From: JAMCZZ01 sp964363695
GTDB lineage: Bacteria > Patescibacteriota > UBA1384 > XYA2-FULL-43-10 > 1-14-0-10-43-13
Direction: 5' to 3'
NCBI GenBank assembly: GCA_964363695.1
Contig: CAYIJI010000018.1
Coordinates: 1-18,829, forward strand
DNA length: 18,829 nucleotides
Below the pieces are notes generated by a model. It ran no database searches. It saw nothing but the letters and a program-made list of their open reading frames with translations, and was not told the DNA's origin. A program made the translations under genes and the position numbers. Position 1 is the first letter of the stretch, and every line of letters begins with the position of its first letter. Shown piece after piece: positions 6,705 to 16,349 of the stretch.

Positions 6705-8243
6705 TTACTTGATGCTAAGATCTCCGGATACTTTTAAACTCGAGAGGCCGAAAATTTTTTGCCCGGCGCCAGTTTTTTCACCGTAAGATACTTTCAGGTA
6801 AACTATTTTCTCCCCTGGAATATCTATCGATTTGGAAAAAATTTCTTTCTTATTAAAAACAGAGTTTATTTCCTGCCAATTTTCTTTGTCGTAAGAAAAC
6901 CACATTTTTACCGGATTGAATTCTCCACCTACGCTCTTCGCCTCGATAACCATCGAAGTAAAAGGGTAAAGCGAATGGAACTTGTATATAAAAGCCGTGT
7001 CAGAGGAAGCCGTGCCTGAAATTCCTTCCTGAACTTGATCGTAAAAAACGATATTCTTAATTTTGTCATTAACCAGAATTTCATCAATATTTAGATAATC
7101 TAAGTAAGACCCTGAGTTTTGGTAGGTATACTTTCCTACTCCGTTTCCAACATCCTCGACGATTGAATTATATAAATTTTTTTGGCCGTCAATCATCTCT
7201 TTGTTTGCGCTAAAAAGATCAATATAGCCCGAATAGCTTTCTTCTTTTAAATTGCCCTTGCCTATTTTACTAAATGTTGCAAATTCAGCCGGCTTGTTAT
7301 CTTTACCAAATACCTCAATGGTATTAATCGTGTTGAAACTGACTGCAGAATTATCTAGTCCAACAAAATAATGCTTTCCTTTCTCGGTAAAAGCTGGCAA
7401 TGGAATGTTAAAAATTTCGTCTTCGCCTGCTTGCACATAGTTTTTTAAATCCTTTGCTTTGAAAAAAGAACTTGCTAATATTTGGGGATAGAGGACATAT
7501 TTTCCATTGATTAAATTTACCTCTTGGACTTTCAGTTGATAATTTCCGTTTCCGCCGTTGCCTATTTTCTTTATTTTTATCTTTGCCATTGCAATATTTT
7601 CTGACTTTTCAGCTTTATAGATAACCCCCATTGCCTGATTTCGGCGTGAGAATTTAAACACCGGTTTATACGCCTCGGATTGGATATCTGAATCGAATAT
7701 TCTAGACATGCTCATCTGGCCAAAGACTGTAGGCTTTACGTTATCAATAGAATCAATTTTTGTTATGTTTAGACCATCAATATATATCGCTCCGTCTTTA
7801 TCCAAAGACTTGCTGAATAAAATATCTTGGTCCGAAGTTGCATCCAATAAAACCTCGCTCCACTCAGAAAGTCTATCGGAATACAGCCGAATGGTTTTTA
7901 TTTTTTTCTTTTCTCCGTTTTTTGATGCCAGGTAAATATCAAGATCGTTAATTTTCAGATGCACGTCCTCCTTCAAAATGATTGCGGGGTCAGGAATATA
8001 CTTGGCCTGAATAGAAAGCCTATAGTACCCATTCCCTCTGGTGAACGGGTTTTTGTACATCGAAATGTTGGATTTCTGGGTTAAAAAAGCGATTTTGGGA
8101 ATGATTTCCTCCTCCAACTCATCCGACAGTAAAATTGCTCTTCCATTGGGCAAGGTATTTAAATTCTTCCCATAAATATAAACCAGCAAAAAAATTGCAA
8201 AGATAATCAAGTATTTATATGTTTTAACATTTAAATATTTCAT
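6705..8243 (-). CDS. Membrane-anchored extracytoplasmic protein, beta-rich, unknown function
   Basis: A 512-aa protein with a basic N-terminus and one hydrophobic segment (about residues 10-26), which acts as an uncleaved anchor or signal peptide. The rest is hydrophilic, rich in beta-type alternation, and nearly free of cysteine. The last 120 residues (FTSMVIEAKSVGGEF, VKMWFSYDKENWQEI, then YLKVSYGEKTG) resemble a discoidin or galactose-binding-like sandwich. That suggests glycan or surface binding, by resemblance only. Its ATG overlaps the TGA of the upstream large membrane protein (ATGA). It probably works at the outer face together with the two multi-span proteins around it. Confidence 0.75.
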   Translation of the reverse strand: MKYLNVKTYKYLIIFAIFLLVYIYGKNLNTLPNGRAILLSDELEEEIIPKIAFLTQKSNISMYKNPFTRGNGYYRLSIQAKYIPDPAIILKEDVHLKINDLDIYLASKNGEKKKIKTIRLYSDRLSEWSEVLLDATSDQDILFSKSLDKDGAIYIDGLNITKIDSIDNVKPTVFGQMSMSRIFDSDIQSEAYKPVFKFSRRNQAMGVIYKAEKSENIAMAKIKIKKIGNGGNGNYQLKVQEVNLINGKYVLYPQILASSFFKAKDLKNYVQAGEDEIFNIPLPAFTEKGKHYFVGLDNSAVSFNTINTIEVFGKDNKPAEFATFSKIGKGNLKEESYSGYIDLFSANKEMIDGQKNLYNSIVEDVGNGVGKYTYQNSGSYLDYLNIDEILVNDKIKNIVFYDQVQEGISGTASSDTAFIYKFHSLYPFTSMVIEAKSVGGEFNPVKMWFSYDKENWQEINSVFNKKEIFSKSIDIPGEKIVYLKVSYGEKTGAGQKIFGLSSLKVSGDLSIK

Positions 8244-10840
8244 TGCTTTTTAAAAGATTTTATAATACTAAACAAACCAACCCCAAATATTATACTCATT
8301 GTAAATAATATTCCAGCCCATAAAAATCTTTGCGGCCAATATTCAATGACAATTTCGAGGTCATATGTGCCGTCAGAATTTTTAGTGCAACTCGAGTTAT
8401 TTGTACAAATGTTGTTTGGATCTATAGCCCAAGAATTGGAATAACCATTAACAACAAAGTGGGCCTCGTCGGGAACAGCGGGTTGTTTGAACCATGTATC
8501 AAAAATAGTTCCATCTCCCAGATTGTCGTTTTGAATTGAATCCTGAAAATTTTTGGAGATAAATCCGATTTTGTATCGTTCAGTGTGATCAAAAACCTCT
8601 TTATTATCTTCAAACTTCTCATGCTTCTTTTCCTTTTCTTTTCCGTTTCCCAAAGAAGTAACTATCCCCCTGTTTATATAGTCAATTAATTCATCGCGAA
8701 CAGCCTGATCATCCTCATTGCCTTCAAGAAGTTTATAATCGCTTGCTTCTGCCAGTAGCTTTTCTTTATCTTTCCGTTGCTCCGGTTTTTCTAGGTACAC
8801 TTTCCAATTAGAATGGAATGTTTCACTAAAGATCAGGGGAAATTTATCTTTTGCACCATGAACAATTATTCGATACTTTGTAGGATTGATTTTCTTATAC
8901 TCAAGAATTGGGGTGTAATCGATTTTTTCTGGAAGCTGTGATATTTGATTAATTTTGCTTTCATTTTGGCCTAAAAGGAAGATGGCTGACCGAGAAGAAT
9001 ATTCATTAGAAGAAGTTATTTCTTGAATTTGATCTAAATCTTTATCAGACTGAATAGTCTTGGTAGCAGTGAATATTTTAGGAAGAAAATTCTTTCTTTG
9101 AAGTATCGTTACATAATCGGTTTGTTCTACCTTTTTTAATGTTTCAGCATTCAACGCCGACTCTTTGGCAAATTCGATATTAAAATTATTCGAATTGCTT
9201 GAATTTATCGGTTCTATATCCTCACGTATAATAAAATTCCTTATATATAAAAGGTCAAATAACCGGTCATTCTTTTCAAAAAAATCCTTTTCCGTATACA
9301 TGCCAAGTTCCAATTTATCAAGAACTCTCTTAAATCTATTCATGCCCAAGTCTGTTGCATAGAAGCGTTTATTGCCATAAGCCAAACCTGAGTCCCCCCC
9401 TTGGAGTTCATTTTTAGTTACATTTGTGGGCAAAAACTTAACTGAAAATCCTGGCGGTATGGTCATGATTGAAAAATCAAGAAACTTGTCGTTCAGATGA
9501 TAAAGGTTAAAATTGCCTTTTGTTAACTTGTATTGTCCCAAGAAAGATGGAATTTTCCCAACAGTTGTAATTTTGTCAGTCCCCAAATCTCTCGTCAGCC
9601 ACCATGGCATGGCATTCAGGATTACCAGAATGAGAAAAAGATAAATAGTTTTTCGATTCAATTTAACAAAGTAGACCATGGATAAAGTAAATAGGATTGA
9701 GGCGGAAATAACATAAAAACTTAAGTAACGCTGAAGGGACCGAAATAAATTAATTAAAGGGAAATTTTGGTATAAGTATTTCACTATGCCGCCGAAAGGT
9801 TCGTTCGCTCCTTTCACCAATAAAAGCGAAAATACAAAAATTATCGAAAAACAGAAAATTAAGACTTGGTGGCGTTTCTTATAGAATCGAATCTTGAATA
9901 AACTAAAAATTACGGCAGAGAAAATAACCGCGGCATTTATCAACCAAACAAAGAGAAACTTTTTGCCTAGCGTTGATAGATATATATTACGGTTGGAAAA
10001 ATATTCAGCGTTAAATATAGACCTGACCAAATTCGCGGAACTGACCGTTAAATTCTGAAGATAATTTCCGCTAAGTTCAGAACCTGCTACCTCGGAAGAT
10101 GAAATAAATAATGGCACCAACCAATAAAGGCTGGCTAATAAATGAAAAAAAACAATTTTTAATAGAAATCGATAATCTTTGTAAGAAAAGGCTAAAACAA
10201 AAATAATAACATAAGCTAAAGCCATATGCTGCAGAGTTGAAGAAATTATTATTAATGCAACAAACGCTAAAAGAAAGTATGAGGAGCTTTTATTTTCAAA
10301 ATATTTAATAACTGTATAGATAAGTAAGGGAACAAAGGCGAAGGTCAAAAACATAACGTTGCTGCCAAAGATTAATTCACAGAAAAAATAATTGTTCAAA
10401 ACAAAGAAAATCGCCCCGATAATTGAAATAAAGCTCGATTCTTTTAATTTGTAAGGTTTTATTAACTCTCGAGCCAATAGAAAAAAGAAATAAAGCGAAA
10501 GAAAAACAGAGAGAACCATTTGATAGCGGGCTACCAGCCATGCGCTAGTGCCAAGAAGAGACGGCCAAAACAGCAGTAGGTTGACAGGGATGAGAGTCGG
10601 GTAAAAAGGACTTCTATTTCCTCCGTTATTAATATCAGACCAGTTAAAAAAAGAGTTATTAAGTACATTAGAAATAAGGTTAGCTTGAGGGGGAATATTG
10701 AAATCTAAAGACCTTCCTATCAAATACTACGAGTAGATTATTTTCGACAGAACAAATACGGATATGAATAAAAAAAGAAAAATAATTCCGGTTTCACTAA
10801 AAACCTTTTTATATTTAATAAACAATCGTTTCATACTCAT
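8240..10840 (-). CDS. YfhO/GT-C-like multi-span membrane protein with an in-frame amber codon
   Basis: The gene starts at ATG 10840, overlapping the stop of the upstream glycosyltransferase (ATGA). It encodes MSMKRLFIKYKK and a first membrane span, then meets an in-frame TAG at 10729-10727. The same frame continues YLIGRSLDFNIPPQ and stays open to 8240; the total of 2601 bases is a multiple of three. The longest uninterrupted frame starts at TTG 10723 (827 aa) and would lack the first span. About ten further spans fill the N-terminal half, then a long outer domain with SETFHSNWKVYLE, reminiscent of the GWkvyvd motif of YfhO-type proteins, and a final span near the C-terminus. The likely role is sugar transfer or export at the outer membrane face. 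The amber codon is a nonsense mutation, a base error, or suppressed. Confidence 0.82.
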
Positions 10841-11763
10841 AGGACAAATCCCGCTAAATTACCTCTAAAGTATATCATTGCGCGCCGGAATTTTTTCATT
10901 TGGATAAATTTTAAAACATAGTAAATAATGTTGAGGGGATTAAAGATCAAAAGAAAGATCAGGAATTGAAGAAAATTGGCATTTTTCCTCATAAAATATA
11001 TTCTGTTTCTGGCGGTTAAAAAGACTCGCTTGTCAGAACGGAAACCCAAATATTCATCCCTGCCCTTTTTCACGGGCAAAGGGACATCATGAAAAGTGAT
11101 TGCTTTTGGTAATAAAATAATACTTTTACCCAATTTATTTTTAATTTTTTCAGCAATATCCGCTTCTTCAAACATTACCAAATACTTTTCATCAAATCCC
11201 CCCGCCGCTTTGAAATCGTCTTTTCTGACCATAAAACAATTTGGCAAATGGCCGACCCTAATGGGATCAGCAGATTTAATGCTCCGGATATTTTTTCCTG
11301 TACCTTTATATTTTGCTTGGCTGGTAAACATATCAATATCGGCGAAAGAAAGCCAGATCATCTTCGGATTTTTTTGGTATAACATAAGCGGTCCAACCAT
11401 TCCGCACTCTTTGTTTTCGGAAATGAATAGGGAGAGACGCTCCACCATACTTTTTTCAACAATATTATCGCTATCAAGAAAAAGCAGCAGCTCTCCGGAT
11501 GCATGCTTTGCCCCAAGATTTCTCCCTCCTCCCGCCCCTAAGTTTTTCTTACTCTCGATGATCTGAAAACTTTCCTCTCTTCTGAATTTATTTTTCAAAG
11601 AAGAAACCGTATTGTCTTCCGAATTGTTGTCAACGACGATTATCTCAAGATTCTTATATGACGACTCTAAAACAGACGCTACGCAAAGCATGGTCTCCTC
11701 TGATCTGTTGAGAGTCGGGATTATTACGGAAACTATCGGTTGATTCTCTATATCTTTTTTCAT
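10837..11763 (-). CDS. Family 2 glycosyltransferase, rhamnosyltransferase-like
   Basis: This 308-aa GT-A fold protein transfers a sugar from a nucleotide donor. VSVIIPTLNR opens the fold at residues 11-20, DNNSED (45-50) is the nucleotide-binding loop, the DSD metal motif is at 97-99, and FEEADIAEK near 205 supplies the acceptor-side acidic residues. A hydrophobic segment near the C-terminus (about 260-285) suggests membrane association. Its ATG overlaps the stop of the upstream GT4 gene, and its stop overlaps the start of the large membrane protein. The sugar specificity cannot be read from the sequence. Confidence 0.88.
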   Translation of the reverse strand: MKKDIENQPIVSVIIPTLNRSEETMLCVASVLESSYKNLEIIVVDNNSEDNTVSSLKNKFRREESFQIIESKKNLGAGGGRNLGAKHASGELLLFLDSDNIVEKSMVERLSLFISENKECGMVGPLMLYQKNPKMIWLSFADIDMFTSQAKYKGTGKNIRSIKSADPIRVGHLPNCFMVRKDDFKAAGGFDEKYLVMFEEADIAEKIKNKLGKSIILLPKAITFHDVPLPVKKGRDEYLGFRSDKRVFLTARNRIYFMRKNANFLQFLIFLLIFNPLNIIYYVLKFIQMKKFRRAMIYFRGNLAGFVL

Positions 11764-12905
11764 CGGTTATTTATGTTTTTAAGGTAAACTTTTAGTGTCC
11801 TTTCCGCTATCACGTCGATTGAATACTTTTTGACGATTAACTTACGGGCATTTTCCCCCAGCGTTTTCATTAGTTTTGGATTATTATGCAGTTTTTCTAT
11901 TGCCAAAGAAACCTTTTCTTCATCCCTCTCTACTAGCAAAGCATGGGTTTGATCCTCTACAATTCGGGAAACTTCTCCCGACTTAGTCGTTATCACAGCC
12001 TTCCCCATCGCTAATGATTCAAGAAGCGAGCGTGAAGTCGTCGCCTCGTATGTGAACGGTAAAATGATAATGTCGGATGCAGCAATATATTTAGGAATTT
12101 CTGTAATCGGCACGAAAGACATGAAATCCACCTTTTTCTCCAAGCCGATATCCCTGATATATCTCCGGATAATTTCTTCTTGTTCGCCCTTGCCTAGCAA
12201 AAGATGGATATTTATTTTTTTCTCTAATAATTTCATCGCTCTGAGTAAAAATTCTGCCATTCTCCGATTATACTCATACATCGGTTTTGCAAAGACTACT
12301 AAAATCGAATCCTTTGGGTATTTTTTTCTAATCTCGCCTCCATCAATTTCCGGGCAAAAGCGTTCAATGTTAATGCCGCCGGGTATTATCTGAACCTCTG
12401 GTGATTTAACATTCCATCTCAATAAATATTTCTCATAATAATAATTCGACCAGCAAATAATTGCTTCATACTTTAATCCGTAAACAATTTTTTGAAAAAT
12501 ATGGCTTACCTTGTCACTAATCGAACCAGAATAGTCATTGATTATTTCTATTGTTGAAATCACCGGTTTATTTAAAATTTTACCGGCCAGCCAAATAGCT
12601 ATTGAACCTCTAGCAGAAATTACATTTATTATATCGACTTTCCTAAAATATATTAAAGCCTTAACGAAAACCTCTATTTCAAATAAAAGGGAATAAACAA
12701 AGGGAAATTTTAATGGTTTGATCCATTTAATCTTCAAATTCTTAGGACGGGGGAAATCTTCATTTGGATATGGCGTAGATAAAAGCACTACCCCTTTTGA
12801 CCTGTTGCACATAGAATCTACAAACTCCTGTATATAGGAGCCTTTATCGTAAAGGGGATATTTGTAGCATACAAGCCCAATCATTATCGGGTGTAAATTT
12901 TTCAT
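11760..12905 (-). CDS. Family 4 glycosyltransferase (GT-B fold)
   Basis: This protein of about 381 aa has the two-domain GT-B layout of GT4 retaining glycosyltransferases. The C-terminal half shows the family pattern: LVVFAKPMYEYNRRM, then LLGKGEQEE, then IAASDIIILPFTYEATTSRSLLESLAMGKAVI, where the glutamate of SLLESLA is the conserved nucleotide-sugar ligand. I prefer the ATG at 12905, preceded by AGGAG 11 bases upstream, over the GTG at 12917, which overlaps that site and would add four residues. The donor and acceptor are unknown. Confidence 0.87.
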   Translation of the reverse strand: MKNLHPIMIGLVCYKYPLYDKGSYIQEFVDSMCNRSKGVVLLSTPYPNEDFPRPKNLKIKWIKPLKFPFVYSLLFEIEVFVKALIYFRKVDIINVISARGSIAIWLAGKILNKPVISTIEIINDYSGSISDKVSHIFQKIVYGLKYEAIICWSNYYYEKYLLRWNVKSPEVQIIPGGINIERFCPEIDGGEIRKKYPKDSILVVFAKPMYEYNRRMAEFLLRAMKLLEKKINIHLLLGKGEQEEIIRRYIRDIGLEKKVDFMSFVPITEIPKYIAASDIIILPFTYEATTSRSLLESLAMGKAVITTKSGEVSRIVEDQTHALLVERDEEKVSLAIEKLHNNPKLMKTLGENARKLIVKKYSIDVIAERTLKVYLKNINNR

Positions 12906-12919
12906 TTTACGGCCCACTC

Positions 12920-13621
12920 CTAGTGTTTGTGCTTTATTTTCATTTTCCGCTTTGCATTGCTCTCGTCAATCACATTAGCAGAGATTATTATATGTATTGC
13001 AAACAAAGTCGGCCATACTTTTGCTAAAAGCCTCAAGAACCAATATCTATTTCTAACGGTACTGACCCCGTAAAGTTTATTAACCCTGTATCCTGATTTT
13101 GAAATGGTTTGCCTGGCAGTTTTGAAGGAAAAAAACCTTAAATGGTCTTCATCCATTAATCCGCCCGATTTAGTATATGTAAAACTTCCGCATAAAAATT
13201 TTAGTCGGTTTGAAAGGAATGCAGCATTAGGAATCGAGGCGATAATCATGCCTCCCTCCTCCTTGAGATATGGCTTAAGCTGGTTTAACAGTACGCCAGG
13301 ATACTTTAAATGTTCTAATACATCGCCCATTGTAATTGCATCAAAGTGATTTTTGGGCAGCACTTCGCAAAAAGTATCAAATTGATCAAGATCGCAAAGA
13401 TGCACTTTCTCACAGTATTTCTTTGCTTCTTTAAGTGAATTCGGATCAATATCGAGTCCCGTCACATCACATCCCCTCTCCTTCAGTACTTTCGCCAACT
13501 TGCCTGTGGTGCAACCGATATCCAAAATTTTAGTGTTTTCAGATATAAATTTAGATATTTCATAGCTATACCCGCCATATTTTTTATGATTTGAAGTAAA
13601 ATCAGATTTTAATTTAAACAT
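12920..13621 (-). CDS. Class I SAM-dependent methyltransferase
   Basis: This 233-aa protein is a Rossmann-fold methyltransferase. Motif I is ILDIGCTTG (about residues 32-40), the acidic loop is GLDIDP (about 55-60), motif II/III is FDAITMGDVLEHL, and IIASIPNAAF follows. The Methyltransf_11/23 pattern with DVLEH suggests methylation of a sugar or small molecule. Its place between glycosyltransferases points to glycan methylation. It uses S-adenosylmethionine, the product of metK in this window. The stop codon is TAG, which shows that amber is a real stop in this genome. No good ribosome site precedes the ATG. Confidence 0.88.
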   Translation of the reverse strand: MFKLKSDFTSNHKKYGGYSYEISKFISENTKILDIGCTTGKLAKVLKERGCDVTGLDIDPNSLKEAKKYCEKVHLCDLDQFDTFCEVLPKNHFDAITMGDVLEHLKYPGVLLNQLKPYLKEEGGMIIASIPNAAFLSNRLKFLCGSFTYTKSGGLMDEDHLRFFSFKTARQTISKSGYRVNKLYGVSTVRNRYWFLRLLAKVWPTLFAIHIIISANVIDESNAKRKMKIKHKH

Positions 13622-13626
13622 TGCGG

Positions 13627-14643
13627 TTATTTTCCCAATTTGTAATTAAAAGTAATATGTTTTAGTTTTTTCGCATTCATTGAGTTCTTGTACCAATCTA
13701 CCATTGGAATTAAAAATGCCGGTGGCACCAAGAAACAACCCAAGCTAAAAAACCAAAATCCCGGACTATAAATATTTTGCCATCTATATTTTAACAAAAA
13801 ATACACTTCTCTCATAAAGCACCTGAAACGGGCGTAATTTCTAAGCTGCACTAATCCGACGTAGTTTCTAGCGACAAAATCTTTTATACATTTTTGCTTA
13901 ATCCCTTGAAGCCTTTTCTCGGTAAAGACACTGTCGAACATCTCTACCCAGCTCTGCATCGGGGATTTTTCGTAAATAGACGAAATTGACCTTGTCTGGC
14001 TGGTGGCAATTCGGACTGCAATGTTATAATCTTTCAAAAAAACAATCGGGTGGTTTTTTAAAATTGAAGCAAACGGATAAATATGGCATGGAAAACAATC
14101 CGTGTGGAAAGGGATATCCATAAATTTGGCTCTGTACGCTAAACCGCTTAATTGATCCAGCGTTTCAAAAACTCGAATAACTTTTTTGGGATCGTCTGTT
14201 ATACGCACAATAGTATCGCGGTTACCAAGCCTTTCTTTTGCCCGTACCGGCTTCTCAATATTTTCATCAAACCAAAAATATGGCCTGGTCACTGCTCCGA
14301 TATCCTCTGAAATTTTGAAAGCTTTGTAGGTATTTAATAGGGCGTCTTTGGCTAAAATATCATCCTGTCCCATTAAATAGATGATGTCACCGGTGGCGTT
14401 CTTTCGCGCTTCCTCTAAATTTACGGCATAAGAAAGATTCTTTTTATTGCAGTAAAATCTAATTCTTTTATCGTGAAACGATTTAACTACCGCTTCGATA
14501 GTATCACCTGAAGCATCTTCTTGAATTATAATTTCAAAATTATCAAAACTCTGCGAAAGAATGCTTTTTAATGTCTCGCCGATTATTTCCGCCCCCTTAT
14601 AGGTTGGAATGAGAATGCTGAATTTTAAGTCGTACTCTTTCAT
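13627..14643 (-). CDS. Family 2 glycosyltransferase
   Basis: This 338-aa GT-A protein opens with FSILIPTYKGAEIIGETLKS. The nucleotide loop is EDASGD (42-47), and the metal motif is QDD (93-95) in place of the commoner DxD. A hydrophobic C-terminal segment (about 295-320, FWFFSLGCFLVPPAFLIPM) may hold it at the membrane. It lies one base from the upstream gene and five bases from the downstream methyltransferase, within the single minus-strand run. The sugar is unknown. Confidence 0.87.
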   Translation of the reverse strand: MKEYDLKFSILIPTYKGAEIIGETLKSILSQSFDNFEIIIQEDASGDTIEAVVKSFHDKRIRFYCNKKNLSYAVNLEEARKNATGDIIYLMGQDDILAKDALLNTYKAFKISEDIGAVTRPYFWFDENIEKPVRAKERLGNRDTIVRITDDPKKVIRVFETLDQLSGLAYRAKFMDIPFHTDCFPCHIYPFASILKNHPIVFLKDYNIAVRIATSQTRSISSIYEKSPMQSWVEMFDSVFTEKRLQGIKQKCIKDFVARNYVGLVQLRNYARFRCFMREVYFLLKYRWQNIYSPGFWFFSLGCFLVPPAFLIPMVDWYKNSMNAKKLKHITFNYKLGK

Positions 14644-14644
14644 A

Positions 14645-15661
14645 TTATTGTTTCCAGCCCTCTCGCTTCATCTCTTTAACCCCAAAAAGCTTTTGGCAGA
14701 TCTTTCCCCAGCCGTAAACCCATAGTGTCAACCAGCAGGCAACAGGGTGGAAGAACCAGGCAATGTCTCTCTTTTTAGCGAAGCCGATTACTGCTTGAAA
14801 AAAAGTTGGAAACACTAAAAGTGAAAAGATAATAAATTTTAGAAAACCTTTCTTATTCAATTTGCTCCAAGGGTATTTTCTAACACCCATTTTTTGGTAG
14901 TAAGCGTAATCCTTAATCCTTCTTTTCTGCTTTCGGATAAATGTATTAACATCGCCTGAAAAAACGTGGATTATCCCGACTTTAACCTTGGCGAACTTAT
15001 TGTTCCCTTTGGCAATCAGTTCATAGATTTCGTCTATGTCAAAAAGATAATCGCCCACTTGGTTTTCAATCAGATTTTTCCTAATAAAAGTGCCGTTCGC
15101 TCCGATCGTAGGCACTTTGTATTTCTCCAAGGTTAGTTTCAAATAATTACCTTTATCTTCTTCCTTAACATCCATGCCGGTCCAACGGCCTGTCAGGTAA
15201 TTTTTCCGGTCATAATTTCCTAAAAACATGCAGATCGGATCGTTCATACCGATTAAAGCGCAGTAGCGGGTTATGTAACCGTCTTTTTTACGGTAGGTAT
15301 ATTCCAATGGCTCAGTTCCGACAATCTCTGGATCTTTGAACGGTTCGACCATCTTTTTAAACCAGTCTTTCCGTGGAAGATAATTGTCTGAATCGATCAG
15401 GGCAATGACTTCATTTTTGGCCGCCTTCAATCCGCAGGCCTTGCCAGCTTCACCGGTTTTGAGCTTATTTTCTACAATTTTGGCATCGAACTTTCTGGCA
15501 ATTTCCAAAGTCTTATCGGTTGAACCGCCGTCGGCAATAATGATTTCGTATTTATCCTTAGGATAATCTTGATCCACAATTCTCTTTAGACATTCAGCCA
15601 AAGGCTTCTCTGCATTAAGAGTTGGAATAATTACTGAGATTGTCGGCAAATTATTTCCCAT
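14645..15661 (-). CDS. Family 2 glycosyltransferase with C-terminal membrane segments
   Basis: This 338-aa GT-A protein has ISVIIPTLNAEKPLAECL at the start, ADGGSTDKT (43-51) as the nucleotide loop, and DSDN (90-93) as the metal site. GANGTFIRKNLIE near residue 190 and the DIDE segment form the acceptor side. Two hydrophobic segments follow residue 270. The ATG lies 11 bases inside the end of the upstream YdjM-like gene, so the two are translationally coupled. Confidence 0.87.
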   Translation of the reverse strand: MGNNLPTISVIIPTLNAEKPLAECLKRIVDQDYPKDKYEIIIADGGSTDKTLEIARKFDAKIVENKLKTGEAGKACGLKAAKNEVIALIDSDNYLPRKDWFKKMVEPFKDPEIVGTEPLEYTYRKKDGYITRYCALIGMNDPICMFLGNYDRKNYLTGRWTGMDVKEEDKGNYLKLTLEKYKVPTIGANGTFIRKNLIENQVGDYLFDIDEIYELIAKGNNKFAKVKVGIIHVFSGDVNTFIRKQKRRIKDYAYYQKMGVRKYPWSKLNKKGFLKFIIFSLLVFPTFFQAVIGFAKKRDIAWFFHPVACWLTLWVYGWGKICQKLFGVKEMKREGWKQ

Positions 15662-16136
15662 TTGAATTCCAAAACGTATTATGATCGAAATTATTATATA
15701 ATCGATAAAAAATAAAATAGGTTGGCCATTTCGGTCTATAATAAATAGTATCGTAAGCTAAGTGAAAAAACAAGGAAATTCCGAAGGCTAACAACACAGA
15801 TCCTTTACGCAGATTTAACACTGATAAATGAGTTGTATTTCTACTTTTTCTTAAGTAAAAGAGCCCCAGAACGACCAAGATGATTACATATTCAAAACCA
15901 TGAAGAGGCAAGATTACTTTATTAGTGATATCAAAATAAACCCCGGAGAAAAATTCTTTTAGATCGACGGCTAGACTTCTTTTAAAAAGCAGGTAATCGA
16001 ATAAATGGTCAGCATCAACAAAGACACCGGCGAGCAAGGCGTAGAATATTAGTAGTTTGTTCTTAAAATAGGCGGCAAGTAAAATACCGATAGCTAGTGA
16101 TAAAAAAAGATGTACTAGTTCGTGCGTGAATAGCAT
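15651..16136 (-). CDS. YdjM-like membrane-bound metal-dependent hydrolase
   Basis: This 161-aa protein has four or five membrane spans and a spaced set of histidines and aspartates typical of the YdjM/DUF457 (PF04307-like) family: H5, H9, D41-A-D43-H44, H79, E82, H125 and D129. The biochemical role of the family is poorly known. It is the first gene of the packed cluster and overlaps the next GT2 gene. The segment HLSVLNLRKGSV (about 103-114), between two spans, derives from an interspersed repeat whose core ATCAGTGT also appears twice in the gap upstream. Confidence 0.75.
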   Translation of the reverse strand: MLFTHELVHLFLSLAIGILLAAYFKNKLLIFYALLAGVFVDADHLFDYLLFKRSLAVDLKEFFSGVYFDITNKVILPLHGFEYVIILVVLGLFYLRKSRNTTHLSVLNLRKGSVLLAFGISLFFHLAYDTIYYRPKWPTYFIFYRLYNNFDHNTFWNSNGK

Positions 16137-16186
16137 TTTAATTACTCGGATTATCTACACGGATTTTCACAGACCCACTGATTATT

Positions 16187-16289
16187 GAGGCTAGACTCTC
16201 GAAACTAGAAGTTTGACCTTGAAATTAGAAGATTGAAGTTCGAATGTCTAGCTTCTAATTTCAAATTCTAGCCTCCAGTCTCTAGTGTC
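16187..16289. repeat. Folded heptamer-periodic inverted repeat in a gene-free gap
   Basis: The 213-base gap 16137-16349 holds no gene. Its core is a run of seven-base units: GAAACTA, GAAGTTT, a six-base unit, GAAATTA, GAAGATT, GAAGTTC, GAATGTC, then units ending in TTC or CTC (the reverse complement pattern). The two halves pair: GAGGCTAGA (16187-16195) with TCTAGCCTC (16267-16275), and a perfect 13-bp arm 16219-16231 with 16252-16264. The flanks contain CACTGAT/ATCAGTGT repeats. It could slow or stop transcription between the radical SAM gene and the sugar cluster, though no U-tract is present. Confidence 0.7.
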
Positions 16290-16349
16290 AAACATCAATT
16301 AATGCTTCTTGCGTTATCTCCCGTCTATCAGTGTAATAAATCAGTGTTG

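Noticed and set aside
10727..10729. TAG reassigned genome-wide
   Set aside because: The methyltransferase gene ends in TAG at 12922-12920 just before the next gene, which fits a true stop; one in-frame amber is better explained as a point change.
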